The notes: a model not told the origin generated them from the sequence alone. A stretch of DNA of 39,284 nt from an uncultured Alphaproteobacteria bacterium (GCA_902575965.1 CACGTM010000010.1:1-39284), one strand, 5' to 3'. Positions 1 to 10,168 are shown, counted from the first letter of the stretch. Numbers and translations: made by a program.

Positions 1-42
1 AAAAGTCTTTTCGTCAAAAATACTAGCCAATTCCAGACCCAC
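1..42 (-). CDS. possible start of a divergent gene cut by the window edge
   Basis: Reading leftwards from a GTG at 42, the frame stays open to base 1 and gives 14 residues (MGLELASIFDEKTF). An AAGGA-like Shine-Dalgarno lies a few bases upstream of the GTG. It would be divergent from the leucyltransferase gene at 95, leaving about 50 bp for both promoters. Fourteen codons do not identify a product, and the open frame could be chance. Confidence 0.25.
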   Translation of the reverse strand, partial: MGLELASIFDEKTF

Positions 43-94
43 TTATTCCTTAATAAATAATATTTAATCTTAACATTTTTTTACTAATAATTCT

Positions 95-814
95 ATGAAA
101 CAGCTTCACAAAAAAAAACCATCATTTTTATACACTACACAAAGCTCTCCATGTCCCTATTTAGATAATAGGATTGAGAGAAAACTTATTGCTCATTTAA
201 AGGGCCCGGAATCAGACATTTTACATGAAAAATTAGCTCAAAATGGCTTTAGAAGGAGTCACTCAATCGCCTATGCGCCAATTTGTAATGAATGTAATGA
301 ATGCATTCCTGTAAGAGTGAATGTAAAAGAATTTGAATTTAACAAAAGTTTTAAAAGAAATTGGAACATCAATTCAAACTTAGAAAGTCAAGTATTACCA
401 CCTCATGCAACTGTTGAGCAGTATAAGGTCTTTAAGGATTATCAGTTATCTCGACATAACGGAAGTGATATGTCAAATATGGGCCTTTATGAATATACAT
501 CTATGATCGAAGATACACCGATTGATACATACATAATAGAATACAGATTTAATAATAATGAGCTTGTAGCAGTATGCTTAACCGATAAAACATCAGATGG
601 ATTATCAGCAGTTTATAGTTTTTATTCAGCTAAATATTCTAAACTGGGCCTGGGAACCTATACTATTCTGTGGCTAATCCAGAAAGCAAAAAAACTTAAT
701 TTACCTTATGTTTATCTTGGTTACTTGATTAGAGGAAGTGCTAAAATGAATTATAAAAAAAGATTCAGGCCATTAGAAGAATTATCTTTAGACGGGTGGA
801 AAAAGTTAAAATAG
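95..814 (+). CDS. bpt: aspartate/glutamate leucyltransferase (Bpt/Ate family)
   Basis: This enzyme transfers leucine from Leu-tRNA to N-terminal Asp or Glu of proteins, marking them for ClpS/ClpAP degradation (bacterial N-degron pathway, cytosol). The 239 residues match the usual family length. The N-terminal domain carries the conserved cysteines C20 (CPYLDNRIERKL) and C64, C67, C70 (CNECNEC followed by IPVRV). The C-terminal GNAT-like domain ends with the family signature YLGYLIRGSAKMNYKKRF. The start is ATG and no other start competes. The gene converges on parC with a 2 bp gap, so no room is left for a separate terminator. The choice of Bpt over arginyl-specific Ate follows from the short length and bacterial origin. 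The acceptor specificity is inference. Confidence 0.93.
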   Translation: MKQLHKKKPSFLYTTQSSPCPYLDNRIERKLIAHLKGPESDILHEKLAQNGFRRSHSIAYAPICNECNECIPVRVNVKEFEFNKSFKRNWNINSNLESQVLPPHATVEQYKVFKDYQLSRHNGSDMSNMGLYEYTSMIEDTPIDTYIIEYRFNNNELVAVCLTDKTSDGLSAVYSFYSAKYSKLGLGTYTILWLIQKAKKLNLPYVYLGYLIRGSAKMNYKKRFRPLEELSLDGWKKLK

Positions 815-816
815 TA

Positions 817-3096
817 TTATCTAAATTTATTCTTATTTGAGAAACCTTTAGGAGCAATTTTTCCTGCCTGCCCTCTTCTACCTATCCAAGAAGATAGTTT
901 AAACTCTGTCCTATTCTTACTGCCAGTCCGCCATGATAAACCATCTGACTTTTTAAAAGAACGCAAATCTGATAAATAACCTTTATTATACCTTTGCATT
1001 ATAACTCCTCTACCCTTATTCAATATAGGTAATTCACTGATTTTAAAAATTAAAAGTTTTTTATTATTCCCAACCACTGCAATATGATCATCATCATCAA
1101 AAATTGGATAGCAAACCATAGCATGCTCTTCTTTACTTAGTGTTAAGATATGCTTACCAGTTTTAGTTTGTGCATTTAAAATATCTTCGCTGACAATAAA
1201 TCCTCTTCCTATATTTGAAGCTACAATAAGATTATTTGAAGGCTCGAGGATTTTCATTTCAATAATTTTGGCATCACTAGGTAAATCAAAAAATAAAGAT
1301 ACAGGCTCTCCAAATCCTCTTTTTTGTGAAATTTTATCTGCAGATAAAACATATGACCTACCATTTGATGCAAAAAAAAGTATATTATCAATACTCATTG
1401 CGTGTAAAACAAAATTCCAATTATCTCCTTCTTTAAATTTTATATCAGATATGTTTTCTTTATGGCCCTTTAATGATCGAACCCAACCTTTATCAGATAA
1501 AATTATTGTTAAAGGCTCTTTTTCAACAAGAAGCTCATTTGGAAGGTATGTTTGCTTGGGAGGATCAGAAATTGATGTTTTTCTTTTATTTAGTTCAGAT
1601 GAAGAAAATTGTTTTTGTATTTCCTTTATTTGAGATTCAATAGCACTCCACTGTTTTTTCTTATACCTTAAAAGGCTACTAAGTGCCGCTTCTTCATCTG
1701 ATAATTTTTTATATTCTTGCTTAATATTTTTTTCTTCCAGTTTTCTTAATGCCCTCAACCTCATATTAAGTATCGACTCAGATTGAGTTTCAGTTAACTT
1801 ATACTTTTTTTCTAATATACGCTTGGGATATTCTTCCTCTCTTATTATTTTTATAACTCGATCAAGATTTAAATAGACAATTAAATACCCCTTAAGAATC
1901 TCTATTCGTCGTTTTATATTTTTTAATCGAAATGCTGTTCTTGAAATTAAAACTTTTTGCCTATGATTTAGAAATGCTTGTAATATTTCTCTAAGATTTA
2001 ATATTCTTGGGATTCCATCATCACATAAGACATTCATATTTAGGGAAAATCTTGTCTCAAGATCCGTTAATTTAAATATCTGTTCCATAAATATATCGAC
2101 ATCTGCAGTCTTAATTTTCGGCTCCAAAACTATACGAATTTTATCATCAGACTCATCAAATATATCATTCAAAAAAGGTATTTTCTTTGCTTCAATTAAT
2201 TCTGCTATTCTAGTAATAATTTTAGATTTAGAAATCTGGAATGGTATTTCCGTTATAATGATAACAAACTTTCCTCTTCCCTTCTTTTCTATGTTCCACC
2301 TAGCACGTAATCTAAATACACCCCTTCCTTGCTTATAGGACTCAATTATATTTTCTTTGCTCTCAATAATTACTCCGCCTGTTGGAAAATCTGGTCCCTT
2401 GATATATTTACTTAGTGTTGAGTCGAGTATTTCGGGCCTACCTTTATTATAATTTCGATTTGGATATTTTTGACGAACCTTACACATATGAATTAGAGCA
2501 TCAGAAATTTCTGATAAATTATGTGAAGGTATATTTGTTGCCATGCCAACTGCAATTCCACTTGCACCATTCGCAAGAAGGTTTAACACACCCGCAGGCA
2601 TTACCTTTGGTTCATTATATTCTCCATCATATGTTGGAAGGAAATCAGCACCGCCTTCTTCAAGTCCATCCATTAAAATTAATGCATAAGGAGTTAATCT
2701 AGCTTCAGTATATCTCATTGCAGCTGGATTATCACCATCAATACTCCCAAAGTTTCCCTGTCCTTCTACTAGTGGGTATCTAATTGCAAAATCTTGTGCT
2801 AGTCTAACCATAGCATCATAAACAGCAGTATCTCCGTGTGGGTGGTATTTACCAATAACATCACCTACCACTCTTGCACATTTTTTGAAACCTTTTTCAG
2901 GATTAAGATTTAGTTCCCTCATAGCAAAAAGGAGTCTCCTGTGTACAGGTTTTAGACCATCTCTAACATCTGGCAGTGACCTTGATACAATAGTAGACAT
3001 TGCATATGATAAATAACGTTCTGAAAGTGCGTCAGAAAAATTAGTCTCAATTATATTTTCACTATTTTTATTTTTAAAAATATTCTTTTTTGTCAT
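817..3096 (-). CDS. parC: DNA topoisomerase IV subunit A
   Basis: ParC is the DNA-cleaving subunit of topoisomerase IV, which decatenates sister chromosomes together with ParE. The 759 residues show the breakage-reunion domain at the N-terminus. The catalytic Tyr is Y129 in [10 protein letters not shown], and the quinolone region is [14 protein letters not shown], with T90 and D94 at the positions equivalent to E. coli S80 and E84. The C-terminal third is a divergent beta-pinwheel and I see no canonical GyrA box, which together with the recO neighbour argues for ParC rather than GyrA. The ATG follows the recO stop codon with no intervening base, so the two are likely co-translated from the rnc-era-recO-parC unit. 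Whether T90/D94 affects drug response cannot be judged from sequence. Confidence 0.95.
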   Translation of the reverse strand: MTKKNIFKNKNSENIIETNFSDALSERYLSYAMSTIVSRSLPDVRDGLKPVHRRLLFAMRELNLNPEKGFKKCARVVGDVIGKYHPHGDTAVYDAMVRLAQDFAIRYPLVEGQGNFGSIDGDNPAAMRYTEARLTPYALILMDGLEEGGADFLPTYDGEYNEPKVMPAGVLNLLANGASGIAVGMATNIPSHNLSEISDALIHMCKVRQKYPNRNYNKGRPEILDSTLSKYIKGPDFPTGGVIIESKENIIESYKQGRGVFRLRARWNIEKKGRGKFVIIITEIPFQISKSKIITRIAELIEAKKIPFLNDIFDESDDKIRIVLEPKIKTADVDIFMEQIFKLTDLETRFSLNMNVLCDDGIPRILNLREILQAFLNHRQKVLISRTAFRLKNIKRRIEILKGYLIVYLNLDRVIKIIREEEYPKRILEKKYKLTETQSESILNMRLRALRKLEEKNIKQEYKKLSDEEAALSSLLRYKKKQWSAIESQIKEIQKQFSSSELNKRKTSISDPPKQTYLPNELLVEKEPLTIILSDKGWVRSLKGHKENISDIKFKEGDNWNFVLHAMSIDNILFFASNGRSYVLSADKISQKRGFGEPVSLFFDLPSDAKIIEMKILEPSNNLIVASNIGRGFIVSEDILNAQTKTGKHILTLSKEEHAMVCYPIFDDDDHIAVVGNNKKLLIFKISELPILNKGRGVIMQRYNKGYLSDLRSFKKSDGLSWRTGSKNRTEFKLSSWIGRRGQAGKIAPKGFSNKNKFR

Positions 3097-3837
3097 TTAA
3101 GCTCTCTCATACCTTTCCAGAATACTACTTCTAAGTCTTTTTCTCGCGTTGGGAATTTTATTTATATCAGAATCATATACATGTCTTAATAAAAAAAATT
3201 CTGTTAAATCCATAGCACAAATCATATCATTTATAGATGGATCAATAATTTTACTATTATAAAGAAATTCAGGTAATGGTAGAAGTTTTTTACTATACGG
3301 TTGCCCTGCACTTTTTGAAACTGCCCTGCCAGATTTAGGAGAAACATATATTAATTCATCAGTTGCTCCTGTTAATGCACACCTATTTAGAGATAGGCCA
3401 AAACCAAGATGAGTAAGTATATTTAGTTCCCACTTTGTATAGCTTGATATCCAATAATTATCATTTAAAACCTTTAGTAAATGATAAGCCTGAGTAAAAA
3501 TATTATTACAAGGCTCCCGTTCGGGAAGAACTGAATCTGCAATAGAGCAAAGTGTTAAAATTTTCATTATAACATCAGAGTTATCAAGAAAATTTGCAGA
3601 AAAAGAATATTCTAAATTACAGGTGTATGTCCCCAAATTTTCTAGAATCCTAGCTTTCCACTTTAGATTAAGTAAATTACCAATTTGAAAATCTGCTCTT
3701 CTTTTCCTGCTTGCTCCTCCTTTTACTAGACCGTAATGTGACCCATGGTTTTGAGTTAAAGTATGCAAAATAATATCTGACTCGCCATAACGACGAGAAG
3801 AAATAATTATACCTATATCATCCCATTCAATGGCCAT
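3097..3837 (-). CDS. recO: DNA repair protein RecO
   Basis: RecO is the recombination mediator that, with RecR, helps load RecA onto SSB-coated DNA in the RecF pathway. The 246-residue protein starts with the family's OB-fold N-terminus (EWDDIGIIISSRRYGESD). It contains CALTGATDELIYVSPKSGR near residues 155-175, the alphaproteobacterial form of the region that in other RecO proteins holds a four-cysteine zinc site. Only one of those cysteines remains, which is normal for this group as far as I know. The gene lies between era (2 bp gap) and parC (stop and start abut), an arrangement common in Alphaproteobacteria. Confidence 0.92.
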   Translation of the reverse strand: MAIEWDDIGIIISSRRYGESDIILHTLTQNHGSHYGLVKGGASRKRRADFQIGNLLNLKWKARILENLGTYTCNLEYSFSANFLDNSDVIMKILTLCSIADSVLPEREPCNNIFTQAYHLLKVLNDNYWISSYTKWELNILTHLGFGLSLNRCALTGATDELIYVSPKSGRAVSKSAGQPYSKKLLPLPEFLYNSKIIDPSINDMICAMDLTEFFLLRHVYDSDINKIPNARKRLRSSILERYERA

Positions 3838-3839
3838 AC

Positions 3840-4763
3840 TTAAATCTCAGTCTTAGTAAAATTAATTCCCCAGGTTTTATAATATTCTGATTTTTGATTC
3901 CACTTTGAGTCCACTTTTACATAAAGATATAGATGTACCTTTGTGCCAAATATATTTTCTAAATCTCTTCGAGAGTCTTCACCTATTTTTTTTAAATTTT
4001 TACCACTTTTACCTAATACAATTCCTTTATGGTTTGGTCTTGTTACATATATTATTTGATCAATTTTTATAGAACCATCACTATTATTAACCCAACTTTC
4101 TGTCTCGACTGTAATATTGTAAGGTAGCTCATCTCTAAGGTTATTAAAAATTTTTTCACGAGTTATCTCTGCAGTATATAATCGTTCGGGCAGATCAACT
4201 ATGTCATCCTCATTAAACAACCAATTTCCAAATGGTATTTTATTTTTTAAGTCAGACAGCAAGTCATTTGTTCCATCACTCTTTAAGCTTGAAATCATGA
4301 AAGTATTGATAAAATTATTTCTTTTATTTAGCTCTTTAGATAGACCTAACAATTTTTCTTTTTTTACCTTGTCAATCTTATTTAGAACTAAATATGTTGG
4401 AATTGACGATAAATTGATCTTAGCATTAATTACATCAAAATAATTTAAATTAACTTCTTCAGAAATACTTGAGTCAATCATAAAAAGGCAAACGTCTGCA
4501 TCGTTAAAAGAGTTATATGTTGTAAGAATCATCGACTTTTCTAACTTTTTTTTTGGATTATCAATAATACCTGGAGTATCTATAAATATTATTTGATTTA
4601 TTTTATCTGTGTATATACCTTTGATAATAGTTCTAGTCGTATGAACTTTTGGAGAGACAATTGAAACTTTATTGCCTGTAAGTACATTAACAAGAGTTGA
4701 TTTACCAGAATTTACTGGACCTAATATTAAAACAAAGCCACACTTAGTTTTTAAATCTAGCAT
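3840..4763 (-). CDS. era: GTPase Era
   Basis: Era is an essential GTPase that binds the 3' end of 16S rRNA and helps mature the 30S subunit. It has a P-loop GPVNSGKS (G1), DTPG (G3), NKID (G4) and a C-terminal KH RNA-binding domain with GKSGKNLKKIG. The P-loop keeps the GxxxxGKS spacing but lacks the usual PN pair of GxPNxGKS; the effect is unknown. The ATG at 4763 is chosen; a TTG one codon upstream (4766) is also possible. Either start lies inside the end of rnc, an overlap of about 20 bp, so translation is probably coupled to RNase III, which processes the same rRNA. The length (307 aa) is normal. Confidence 0.94.
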   Translation of the reverse strand: MLDLKTKCGFVLILGPVNSGKSTLVNVLTGNKVSIVSPKVHTTRTIIKGIYTDKINQIIFIDTPGIIDNPKKKLEKSMILTTYNSFNDADVCLFMIDSSISEEVNLNYFDVINAKINLSSIPTYLVLNKIDKVKKEKLLGLSKELNKRNNFINTFMISSLKSDGTNDLLSDLKNKIPFGNWLFNEDDIVDLPERLYTAEITREKIFNNLRDELPYNITVETESWVNNSDGSIKIDQIIYVTRPNHKGIVLGKSGKNLKKIGEDSRRDLENIFGTKVHLYLYVKVDSKWNQKSEYYKTWGINFTKTEI

Positions 4764-5406
4764 CAAGAGTATCCATAAATTTTACTGCTGCATTTTGTTC
4801 AGCTTGTCTAATACTTTTACCCTGGGCAGAGATTTTAGAAAAACCTTCTATATCAATAGAGACTGTAAAGATCGGTGAATGAGGAGGACCGTCCTTTTTA
4901 ATTATATTGTATTTAGGCTCTTTTAATTGCCTACCTAAAGCCCATTCCTGAAGTTGACTTTTAACATGTTTTGGAGGGTTTTTAACACTAATAATTAATT
5001 CTCCCCAAAGAGAGTAGATTAAATTTTCAGATTTCTCAATACCACCATCAAGATAAACAGAACCGATAAGAGCTTCACAGGCATCAGACAATATTGAAGA
5101 ATTTAACTTCTTTTCATTACTAATAATATAATCATCTAGATTAATTGATTTAGCAACATTATATAAACTATCTTTACTGACTAAAAAAGATAGTCTGTGG
5201 GCTAAATCTCCTTCACTGTCTTTATCATATGAATGGTAAAGTATTTTGGCGATAACTAATGCTAAAACTCTGTCACCTAAAAATTCTAGCCTTTCATTAT
5301 TCTTATTTTTCTTAGAAACATTTGTATGTGTCATAGCTAAATGCAAGAGATTCTTATTATTGAATGTATATTTTATACTTTTCTCAAGCTCTGATAAATT
5401 TTTCAT
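4744..5406 (-). CDS. rnc: ribonuclease III
   Basis: RNase III cleaves double-stranded RNA and releases pre-16S and pre-23S rRNA. The 220-residue protein has the signature ERLEFLGDRVL (residues 38-48, with E41 and D45) and SDACEALIG (107-115, with D108 and E111), which supply the Mg2+ ligands. A double-stranded RNA-binding domain follows from about residue 147 to the end. It starts at ATG 8 bp after the lepB stop and overlaps era. The lepB-rnc-era order is conserved in many Proteobacteria. Confidence 0.95.
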   Translation of the reverse strand: MKNLSELEKSIKYTFNNKNLLHLAMTHTNVSKKNKNNERLEFLGDRVLALVIAKILYHSYDKDSEGDLAHRLSFLVSKDSLYNVAKSINLDDYIISNEKKLNSSILSDACEALIGSVYLDGGIEKSENLIYSLWGELIISVKNPPKHVKSQLQEWALGRQLKEPKYNIIKKDGPPHSPIFTVSIDIEGFSKISAQGKSIRQAEQNAAVKFMDTLDARFKN

Positions 5407-5414
5407 TTTAGTTA

Positions 5415-6143
5415 TTATTCTATTCTATCAAAAATTCGTTCGAACCTTATTGCTTTATGCCATTTCCAAAACTCAAAAATAGAAGCGCTTCCATTTGTAG
5501 AAAAAAATAGAATCTCGGCTCTTCCTACCAAATTATCTTTTGGAACAAAACCTACTTGACTTCTGCTATCCTCAGAATTATCTCTGTTATCCCCCATCAT
5601 AAAATAATGATCATCTGGAACAATGTATTCTCTTGTATTATCAAAAAGGTTACTATCACTAAACTCTATAATCTTATGCTCATAATTATTTGGCAATAAT
5701 TCTAAATACTGTTTATTTTGATACCCATAAGATTTATCATCAATAAAGTCTTCTATTCTATCTCTTGAAATAATTTTTTCATTTATAAATAAGCGTCCAT
5801 TTTGTAACTGTATTTTATCACCTGGCAAACCAATTATCCGTTTTATGTAATCAGTCTTATTATCACTTGGTAATTTAAATACAGCAACATCACCCCTCTT
5901 AGGTTCAGAGAAAAAATATCTACCCGAAATTGGAACAAAACTTAGAGGAAATGAGTGTTTGCTGTAGCCATATGAATATTTAGAAACAAATAAATAGTCA
6001 CCTATCAATAATGTTGGAAGCATTGATCCTGAAGGAATATTAAAAGGCTCAAAAGCAAAAGTCCTGATAATTAATGCAAGTATCACAGCGGAAATAATTG
6101 TTTTTACAGTTTCAATAAAACTCTCTTTATTTTTCTTCTTCAT
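5415..6143 (-). CDS. lepB: signal peptidase I
   Basis: Signal peptidase I removes Sec and Tat signal peptides on the periplasmic face of the inner membrane. The protein (242 aa) has one N-terminal membrane segment (about residues 12-30), then the nucleophile motif PSGSMLPT with S40, the general-base lysine K101 in DYIKRIIGLPGD, and the downstream box GDNRDNSEDSR (184-194). There is one transmembrane segment and a short spacing, as is usual for alphaproteobacterial LepB. It sits between acpS and rnc in the same transcription direction. It presumably processes the secreted proteins encoded elsewhere in the window. Confidence 0.95.
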   Translation of the reverse strand: MKKKNKESFIETVKTIISAVILALIIRTFAFEPFNIPSGSMLPTLLIGDYLFVSKYSYGYSKHSFPLSFVPISGRYFFSEPKRGDVAVFKLPSDNKTDYIKRIIGLPGDKIQLQNGRLFINEKIISRDRIEDFIDDKSYGYQNKQYLELLPNNYEHKIIEFSDSNLFDNTREYIVPDDHYFMMGDNRDNSEDSRSQVGFVPKDNLVGRAEILFFSTNGSASIFEFWKWHKAIRFERIFDRIE

Positions 6144-6169
6144 AAAATCACCAATTCTTTTTACTTTTA

Positions 6170-6586
6170 CTAATTATCCTTGAATACTGCATTAATAATA
6201 ACAAAAGCTTCTGCATAAGGGTACTCATCCGTCATAGTAAGTTCTATGAGAGGAAAGTATTTATAAGGAATTAGACTATGAAGTTTCTTTTCAGCACCAC
6301 CTTTCATCTTAATAGTTGGTTTTCCAGATGGTAGATTTAATACTCCTATATCTTTCCAATAAACTCCGTCTCTAAAGCCTGTTCCTAAAGCCTTTGCAGC
6401 TGCCTCTTTTGCGGCAAATCTTTTTGCAAGAGTGGACATATATAACTTACTGGAGCTAATTCTTGAAGAAGCTTTATGCAATTCCTGTTCAGTATAAATT
6501 CTATTTAAGAATCTTTTACCATATTTTTCTATTACTCTTTGTATTCTTCTAATGTCAATTAGATCATTACCTAAACCAACAAACAA
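6170..6586 (-). CDS. acpS: holo-[acyl-carrier-protein] synthase
   Basis: AcpS transfers 4'-phosphopantetheine from CoA to apo-acyl carrier protein, activating it for fatty-acid synthesis. The metal-binding residues are visible as D8 in GLGNDLIDI and E61 in AAKEAAAKALGTGF. The start is TTG: an in-frame stop sits four codons upstream and no ATG or GTG fits, while a strong GAGAGGG Shine-Dalgarno (6591-6597) precedes the TTG by 4 bp. The protein is 138 aa, normal for the family. pdxJ lies immediately upstream (20 bp), giving the widespread pdxJ-acpS pair. Confidence 0.93.
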   Translation of the reverse strand: MFVGLGNDLIDIRRIQRVIEKYGKRFLNRIYTEQELHKASSRISSSKLYMSTLAKRFAAKEAAAKALGTGFRDGVYWKDIGVLNLPSGKPTIKMKGGAEKKLHSLIPYKYFPLIELTMTDEYPYAEAFVIINAVFKDN

Positions 6587-6605
6587 GTTACCCTCTCAAT
6601 TCAAA

Positions 6606-7334
6606 TTAATTCACTTCGTCAATTAATTTTCTCATTTTTTTTATTGCATTACCTAATCCAATATATATTGACTCTCCAATAATAAAATGACCAATATTTA
6701 ATTCTTTGATAGATGTAATTGATGCAATTGACTTCACGTGATCAAAACCAATACCATGACCAGCATGACTTTCAATGCCTAACCTGTCTGCCGTTTTCAC
6801 AGCTGATAAAATCTTTTTATACTCTTTAGAGACTTGGTCCGTTGTAAAATTATTACAATATGACCCAACATGGAACTCAACAACGGGAGCACCGAGCTCA
6901 TGTGCTGCCTCTACTTGAGTATTATCTGGCTCAATAAATAAGGATACCCTGATATTTTTTTCAGATAATATTGAAATATACTTTTTTAACTTTAACATTG
7001 ATTTTAAAAGGTCAAGACCACCCTCGGTAGTCTTCTCCTCCCTTTTCTCTGGAACTATACAAACTGCATTAGGAAGGTGATTACAGGCAATTTTAAGCAT
7101 TTCCTCTGTTGGTGCCATTTCTAAATTTAATGGTACTGAGATATTTGATATTAAATTGGTTATATCTTGGTCAGAAATATGTCTTCTATCTTCTCTTAAA
7201 TGTGCAGTTATTCCATCAGCTCCATTTTCTTCGGCTAACAATGCAGCCCTCACTGGATCTGGATGTGCCCCTCCTCTCGCATTTCTTAGAGTGGCAACGT
7301 GGTCAATATTGATTCCAAGTCTTGTTTTACTCAT
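6606..7334 (-). CDS. pdxJ: pyridoxine 5'-phosphate synthase
   Basis: PdxJ condenses 1-deoxy-D-xylulose 5-phosphate with 3-amino-2-oxopropyl phosphate to form pyridoxine 5'-phosphate, the last ring-building step of the DXP-dependent vitamin B6 pathway. The 242-residue TIM barrel shows the family start GINIDHVATLRNARGG, the LNLEMAPTEEM strand, VVEFHVGSY and the phosphate-binding GHGIGFDHV. Its ATG overlaps the stop of the DUF2062 gene by 4 bp (ATGA), so the two are translationally coupled. acpS follows. Confidence 0.95.
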   Translation of the reverse strand: MSKTRLGINIDHVATLRNARGGAHPDPVRAALLAEENGADGITAHLREDRRHISDQDITNLISNISVPLNLEMAPTEEMLKIACNHLPNAVCIVPEKREEKTTEGGLDLLKSMLKLKKYISILSEKNIRVSLFIEPDNTQVEAAHELGAPVVEFHVGSYCNNFTTDQVSKEYKKILSAVKTADRLGIESHAGHGIGFDHVKSIASITSIKELNIGHFIIGESIYIGLGNAIKKMRKLIDEVN

Positions 7335-7936
7335 AACGGTAATTGATGCTGATCTTTGCTTTCTTCGGCCAGTTTAATAGTTTTTTTGTTTCGTCTTAAC
7401 TGATAAGCTTCCACAAATCTATAAAAAATAAAATAAACAAATATCCATGTCAAAACTGAGATAGGTATACTCCCAACTAACATTGGCCATAATACTGGCC
7501 AAACATTAAAAAGAAATAAATCAGTATCAGCAGTTATCATAGAGCGTAAAAGACTTGCGTACATTTCAACAAAACTTGCATTCAGAGGTTCATCAACTGA
7601 AAAATTGCCTAAAATAAAATTACCTAATTTATATGTACCAAGCCACATAATTGGAAAAGTCCATGGATTACCAACAAATGTTCCAAAAACAGAAGCCATT
7701 ACATTGCCCCTGATTAACCACGCTAGAACAGCTGCAATTATAAAATGAAGTCCCACCAAGGGGGTAAAAGACATAGCACAGCCACTTGCTAATCCGGCAG
7801 AAATTGAATAGGCGCCCCCCGGCAACCTATTAACTCTGTGCCACATATATTTATAGCCTCTTTTTAATCCAGCTTTTGGCCAAAAAAAGCTTGTAAGAAC
7901 ATCTATTATTGGAGGTCTAACTCTTCTTCGGAACAT
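7331..7936 (-). CDS. DUF2062 family membrane protein
   Basis: This is a 201-residue predicted inner-membrane protein of the DUF2062 family. It has a basic N-terminus (MFRRRVRPPIIDVL) and a YSISAGLASGCAMSFTP segment followed by LVGLHFIIAAVLAWLIRGN and GTFVGNPWTFPIMW, a recognisable DUF2062 core. Hydrophobic stretches suggest three to four membrane segments, the last near residues 150-172. It lies between rsh (6 bp gap) and pdxJ (4 bp overlap). The family often neighbours pdxJ and rsh in Alphaproteobacteria. Its biochemical function is not established. Confidence 0.85.
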   Translation of the reverse strand: MFRRRVRPPIIDVLTSFFWPKAGLKRGYKYMWHRVNRLPGGAYSISAGLASGCAMSFTPLVGLHFIIAAVLAWLIRGNVMASVFGTFVGNPWTFPIMWLGTYKLGNFILGNFSVDEPLNASFVEMYASLLRSMITADTDLFLFNVWPVLWPMLVGSIPISVLTWIFVYFIFYRFVEAYQLRRNKKTIKLAEESKDQHQLPL

Positions 7937-7942
7937 AATATA

Positions 7943-10093
7943 TCAATTCTCTAATGATTTTGTTCGTTCAATTGAATGAATTACTGGGATAGATCGTAAT
8001 ACTGCAATAATTTCTAGAAGATGTTTTAAATCCTTAACTTCAATATCAATATTCATATCCCAAAAGTCTTGTGATCTACTCACAACCTTTAGATTTGATA
8101 TATTTCCTCCATTATGGGCAATAACACTAGATAGTTCACCCAAACTTCCAGACTCATTTACTACAGTCAATTTTATTCTACCCATAAAAAATTTATTTGA
8201 TAAATCATTATCCCAAACTAGATCAATCCACCTTTCATTTTGATCAGAAAATTTAATAAGTGTATCGCAATCTATTGTATGAATTTCAGCGCCCTTTCCT
8301 ATTGATAATATACCTACAATTCTATCTCCAGGCAAAGGGTAACAACATTCTGACATGTGAACAGCTATTCCTGCAGTTAAGCCCCTAATTGGAATACTTT
8401 TATTTAAAATACCAGAATTTTTATAATCTGATACAGTTTTAAACTTTTCATTATCACCATGCCTAGAATTATTAGGATAAATAGCATTTATTACCTGCCT
8501 AGCCATAAGATTTCCATTTCCAATTGATATAAAAAGATCATCTTCAGAATCTAAATTAAACTTATTAAGAGCTTCAATTAATTTATTTTCGTTAAATTCA
8601 TATCCGCTATTGGAAAATACTTTGATTAAAATCTCCCTACCAAGCTTTGAATATTCCTCATTTGAATCAATTCTAATTCTTTTACGTATATGGGATCTCG
8701 CCTTACCTGTAATAACAAATGCCTCCCATTGCGGCGAAGGTTTTTGACCCGATGATGTTATTATTTCAACTTGATCACCGGTTTGAAGTATAACTCTTAA
8801 TGGTGTTATTCTACCATTAACTTTTGCACCTACGCATGTATTTCCAATTTCAGAATGAACAGCATAAGCAAAATCAATTGGGCTGGCTCCCTTAGGTAAG
8901 GCAATTAATTGACCCTTTGGGGTAAAGCAGAAAACTTGGTCATGAAACATCTCAAGCTTAGTATGTTCTAAAAATTCTTGTGAGGATTGAGTATTATCTA
9001 AGATATCTAGAAGTTCCCTTAACCATATATAGTTAATACCTTCAAAGTCATTAACTCCTGCTTTATAATTCCAATGAGCTGCGGGGCCTAAATCTGCGAC
9101 TGTATGCATTTCTCTAGTTCTGATTTGGATTTCGATTCTGTGCTTCTTGGGGCCAATTATACTAGTATGTATTGATTGATACCCACTTCTTTTTGGAGTT
9201 GAAATATAATCTTTGAATCTCCCCGGAACGCTTGGATATGCTCCATGAATAATGCCAAGAGTTTTATAACAGTCTCGCTGATTATTAACAATTACACGAA
9301 AAGCCATTATATCTGACAATTGTTCAAAACTTACATTTTTAGACTGCATTTTTCTCCAGATTGAATAAGGAGTTTTGGCTCTCCCAGATATATATGCTTC
9401 AACATTTGACTTTTCTATAACTTCATCTAATTCATCCATAATTGAACCAACTAAGTCAAAACCTTGCCTTTCTAAATATCTTAATCTTCTAACAATTGAA
9501 GATCGTGCTTCAGAGTGTAACTCAGAAAAAGCTAAATCTTCTAATTCTGTTTTAACCTCTAACATCCCTAATCTATCTGAGAGTGGTGCATATATTTCCA
9601 TAGTTTCTAAAGCTATAGATTTCCTTTTTGACTCGTCCTTTATAAATGATAAGGTCCTCATATTATGTAGTCTATCAATAAGCTTAACCAATAAAACCCT
9701 TATGTCTTCAGACATTGCAAGAAATAATTTTCTAAAATTCTCTGCCTGAACAGACTCGATATTTTGTATTTGTATCTTAGTTAGTTTTGTTACACCATCC
9801 ACAAGACGTCCAATTTCTTTACCAAATAAACCTGAAATCTCGTCAACAGTTGCTGATGTATCTTCAACAGTATCATGAAGCAGTGCTGTAACTATTGAAG
9901 CTGTATCAAGACGATAATTTGTTAGGATCTGTGCAACTTCAATTGGATGTGAAAAAAAAGGGTCACCAGATGCCCTTTTTTGCTTTTCGTGCTTCTTCAT
10001 AGCATATGAATATGCACGAACAATTAAATCTTCATTTAAGTCCGGATTATATGCTTTTATTCTTTCAACAAGTTCAGCCAGTTGGCGAACCAT
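7943..10093 (-). CDS. rsh: bifunctional (p)ppGpp synthetase/hydrolase (Rsh, SpoT type)
   Basis: This enzyme makes and degrades the alarmone (p)ppGpp. The hydrolase domain is intact: FFSHPIEVAQ (H49), LLHDTVEDT (H73, D74, E77, D78). The synthetase domain (about 235-345) keeps RFKDYISTPKRSGYQSIHTS and EIQIRT. A TGS domain (VFCFTPKGQLIALPKGASP) and a C-terminal ACT domain (last 75 residues) follow. Both active sites look functional, as expected for the single long Rsh of most Alphaproteobacteria. The length of 716 aa is normal. rpoZ lies upstream in the same direction, matching the widespread rpoZ-spoT order; omega also forms a ppGpp site on RNA polymerase in other Proteobacteria. Confidence 0.95.
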   Translation of the reverse strand: MVRQLAELVERIKAYNPDLNEDLIVRAYSYAMKKHEKQKRASGDPFFSHPIEVAQILTNYRLDTASIVTALLHDTVEDTSATVDEISGLFGKEIGRLVDGVTKLTKIQIQNIESVQAENFRKLFLAMSEDIRVLLVKLIDRLHNMRTLSFIKDESKRKSIALETMEIYAPLSDRLGMLEVKTELEDLAFSELHSEARSSIVRRLRYLERQGFDLVGSIMDELDEVIEKSNVEAYISGRAKTPYSIWRKMQSKNVSFEQLSDIMAFRVIVNNQRDCYKTLGIIHGAYPSVPGRFKDYISTPKRSGYQSIHTSIIGPKKHRIEIQIRTREMHTVADLGPAAHWNYKAGVNDFEGINYIWLRELLDILDNTQSSQEFLEHTKLEMFHDQVFCFTPKGQLIALPKGASPIDFAYAVHSEIGNTCVGAKVNGRITPLRVILQTGDQVEIITSSGQKPSPQWEAFVITGKARSHIRKRIRIDSNEEYSKLGREILIKVFSNSGYEFNENKLIEALNKFNLDSEDDLFISIGNGNLMARQVINAIYPNNSRHGDNEKFKTVSDYKNSGILNKSIPIRGLTAGIAVHMSECCYPLPGDRIVGILSIGKGAEIHTIDCDTLIKFSDQNERWIDLVWDNDLSNKFFMGRIKLTVVNESGSLGELSSVIAHNGGNISNLKVVSRSQDFWDMNIDIEVKDLKHLLEIIAVLRSIPVIHSIERTKSLEN

Positions 10094-10168
10094 CTTAATG
10101 TTTTACTCCAAAATAAAATTAATAACGAAAAATATATAGATTAAAAGTAAATAAAAAAATTAAGAATA

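Noticed and set aside
1268-1633. 121-codon plus-strand frame inside parC
   Set aside because: It is fully antisense to a well-conserved parC region, has no Shine-Dalgarno and shows no protein-family motif.
9375-9749. 124-codon plus-strand frame inside rsh
   Set aside because: It lies opposite the conserved rsh helical domain and its composition follows from rsh codons; it is a shadow frame.
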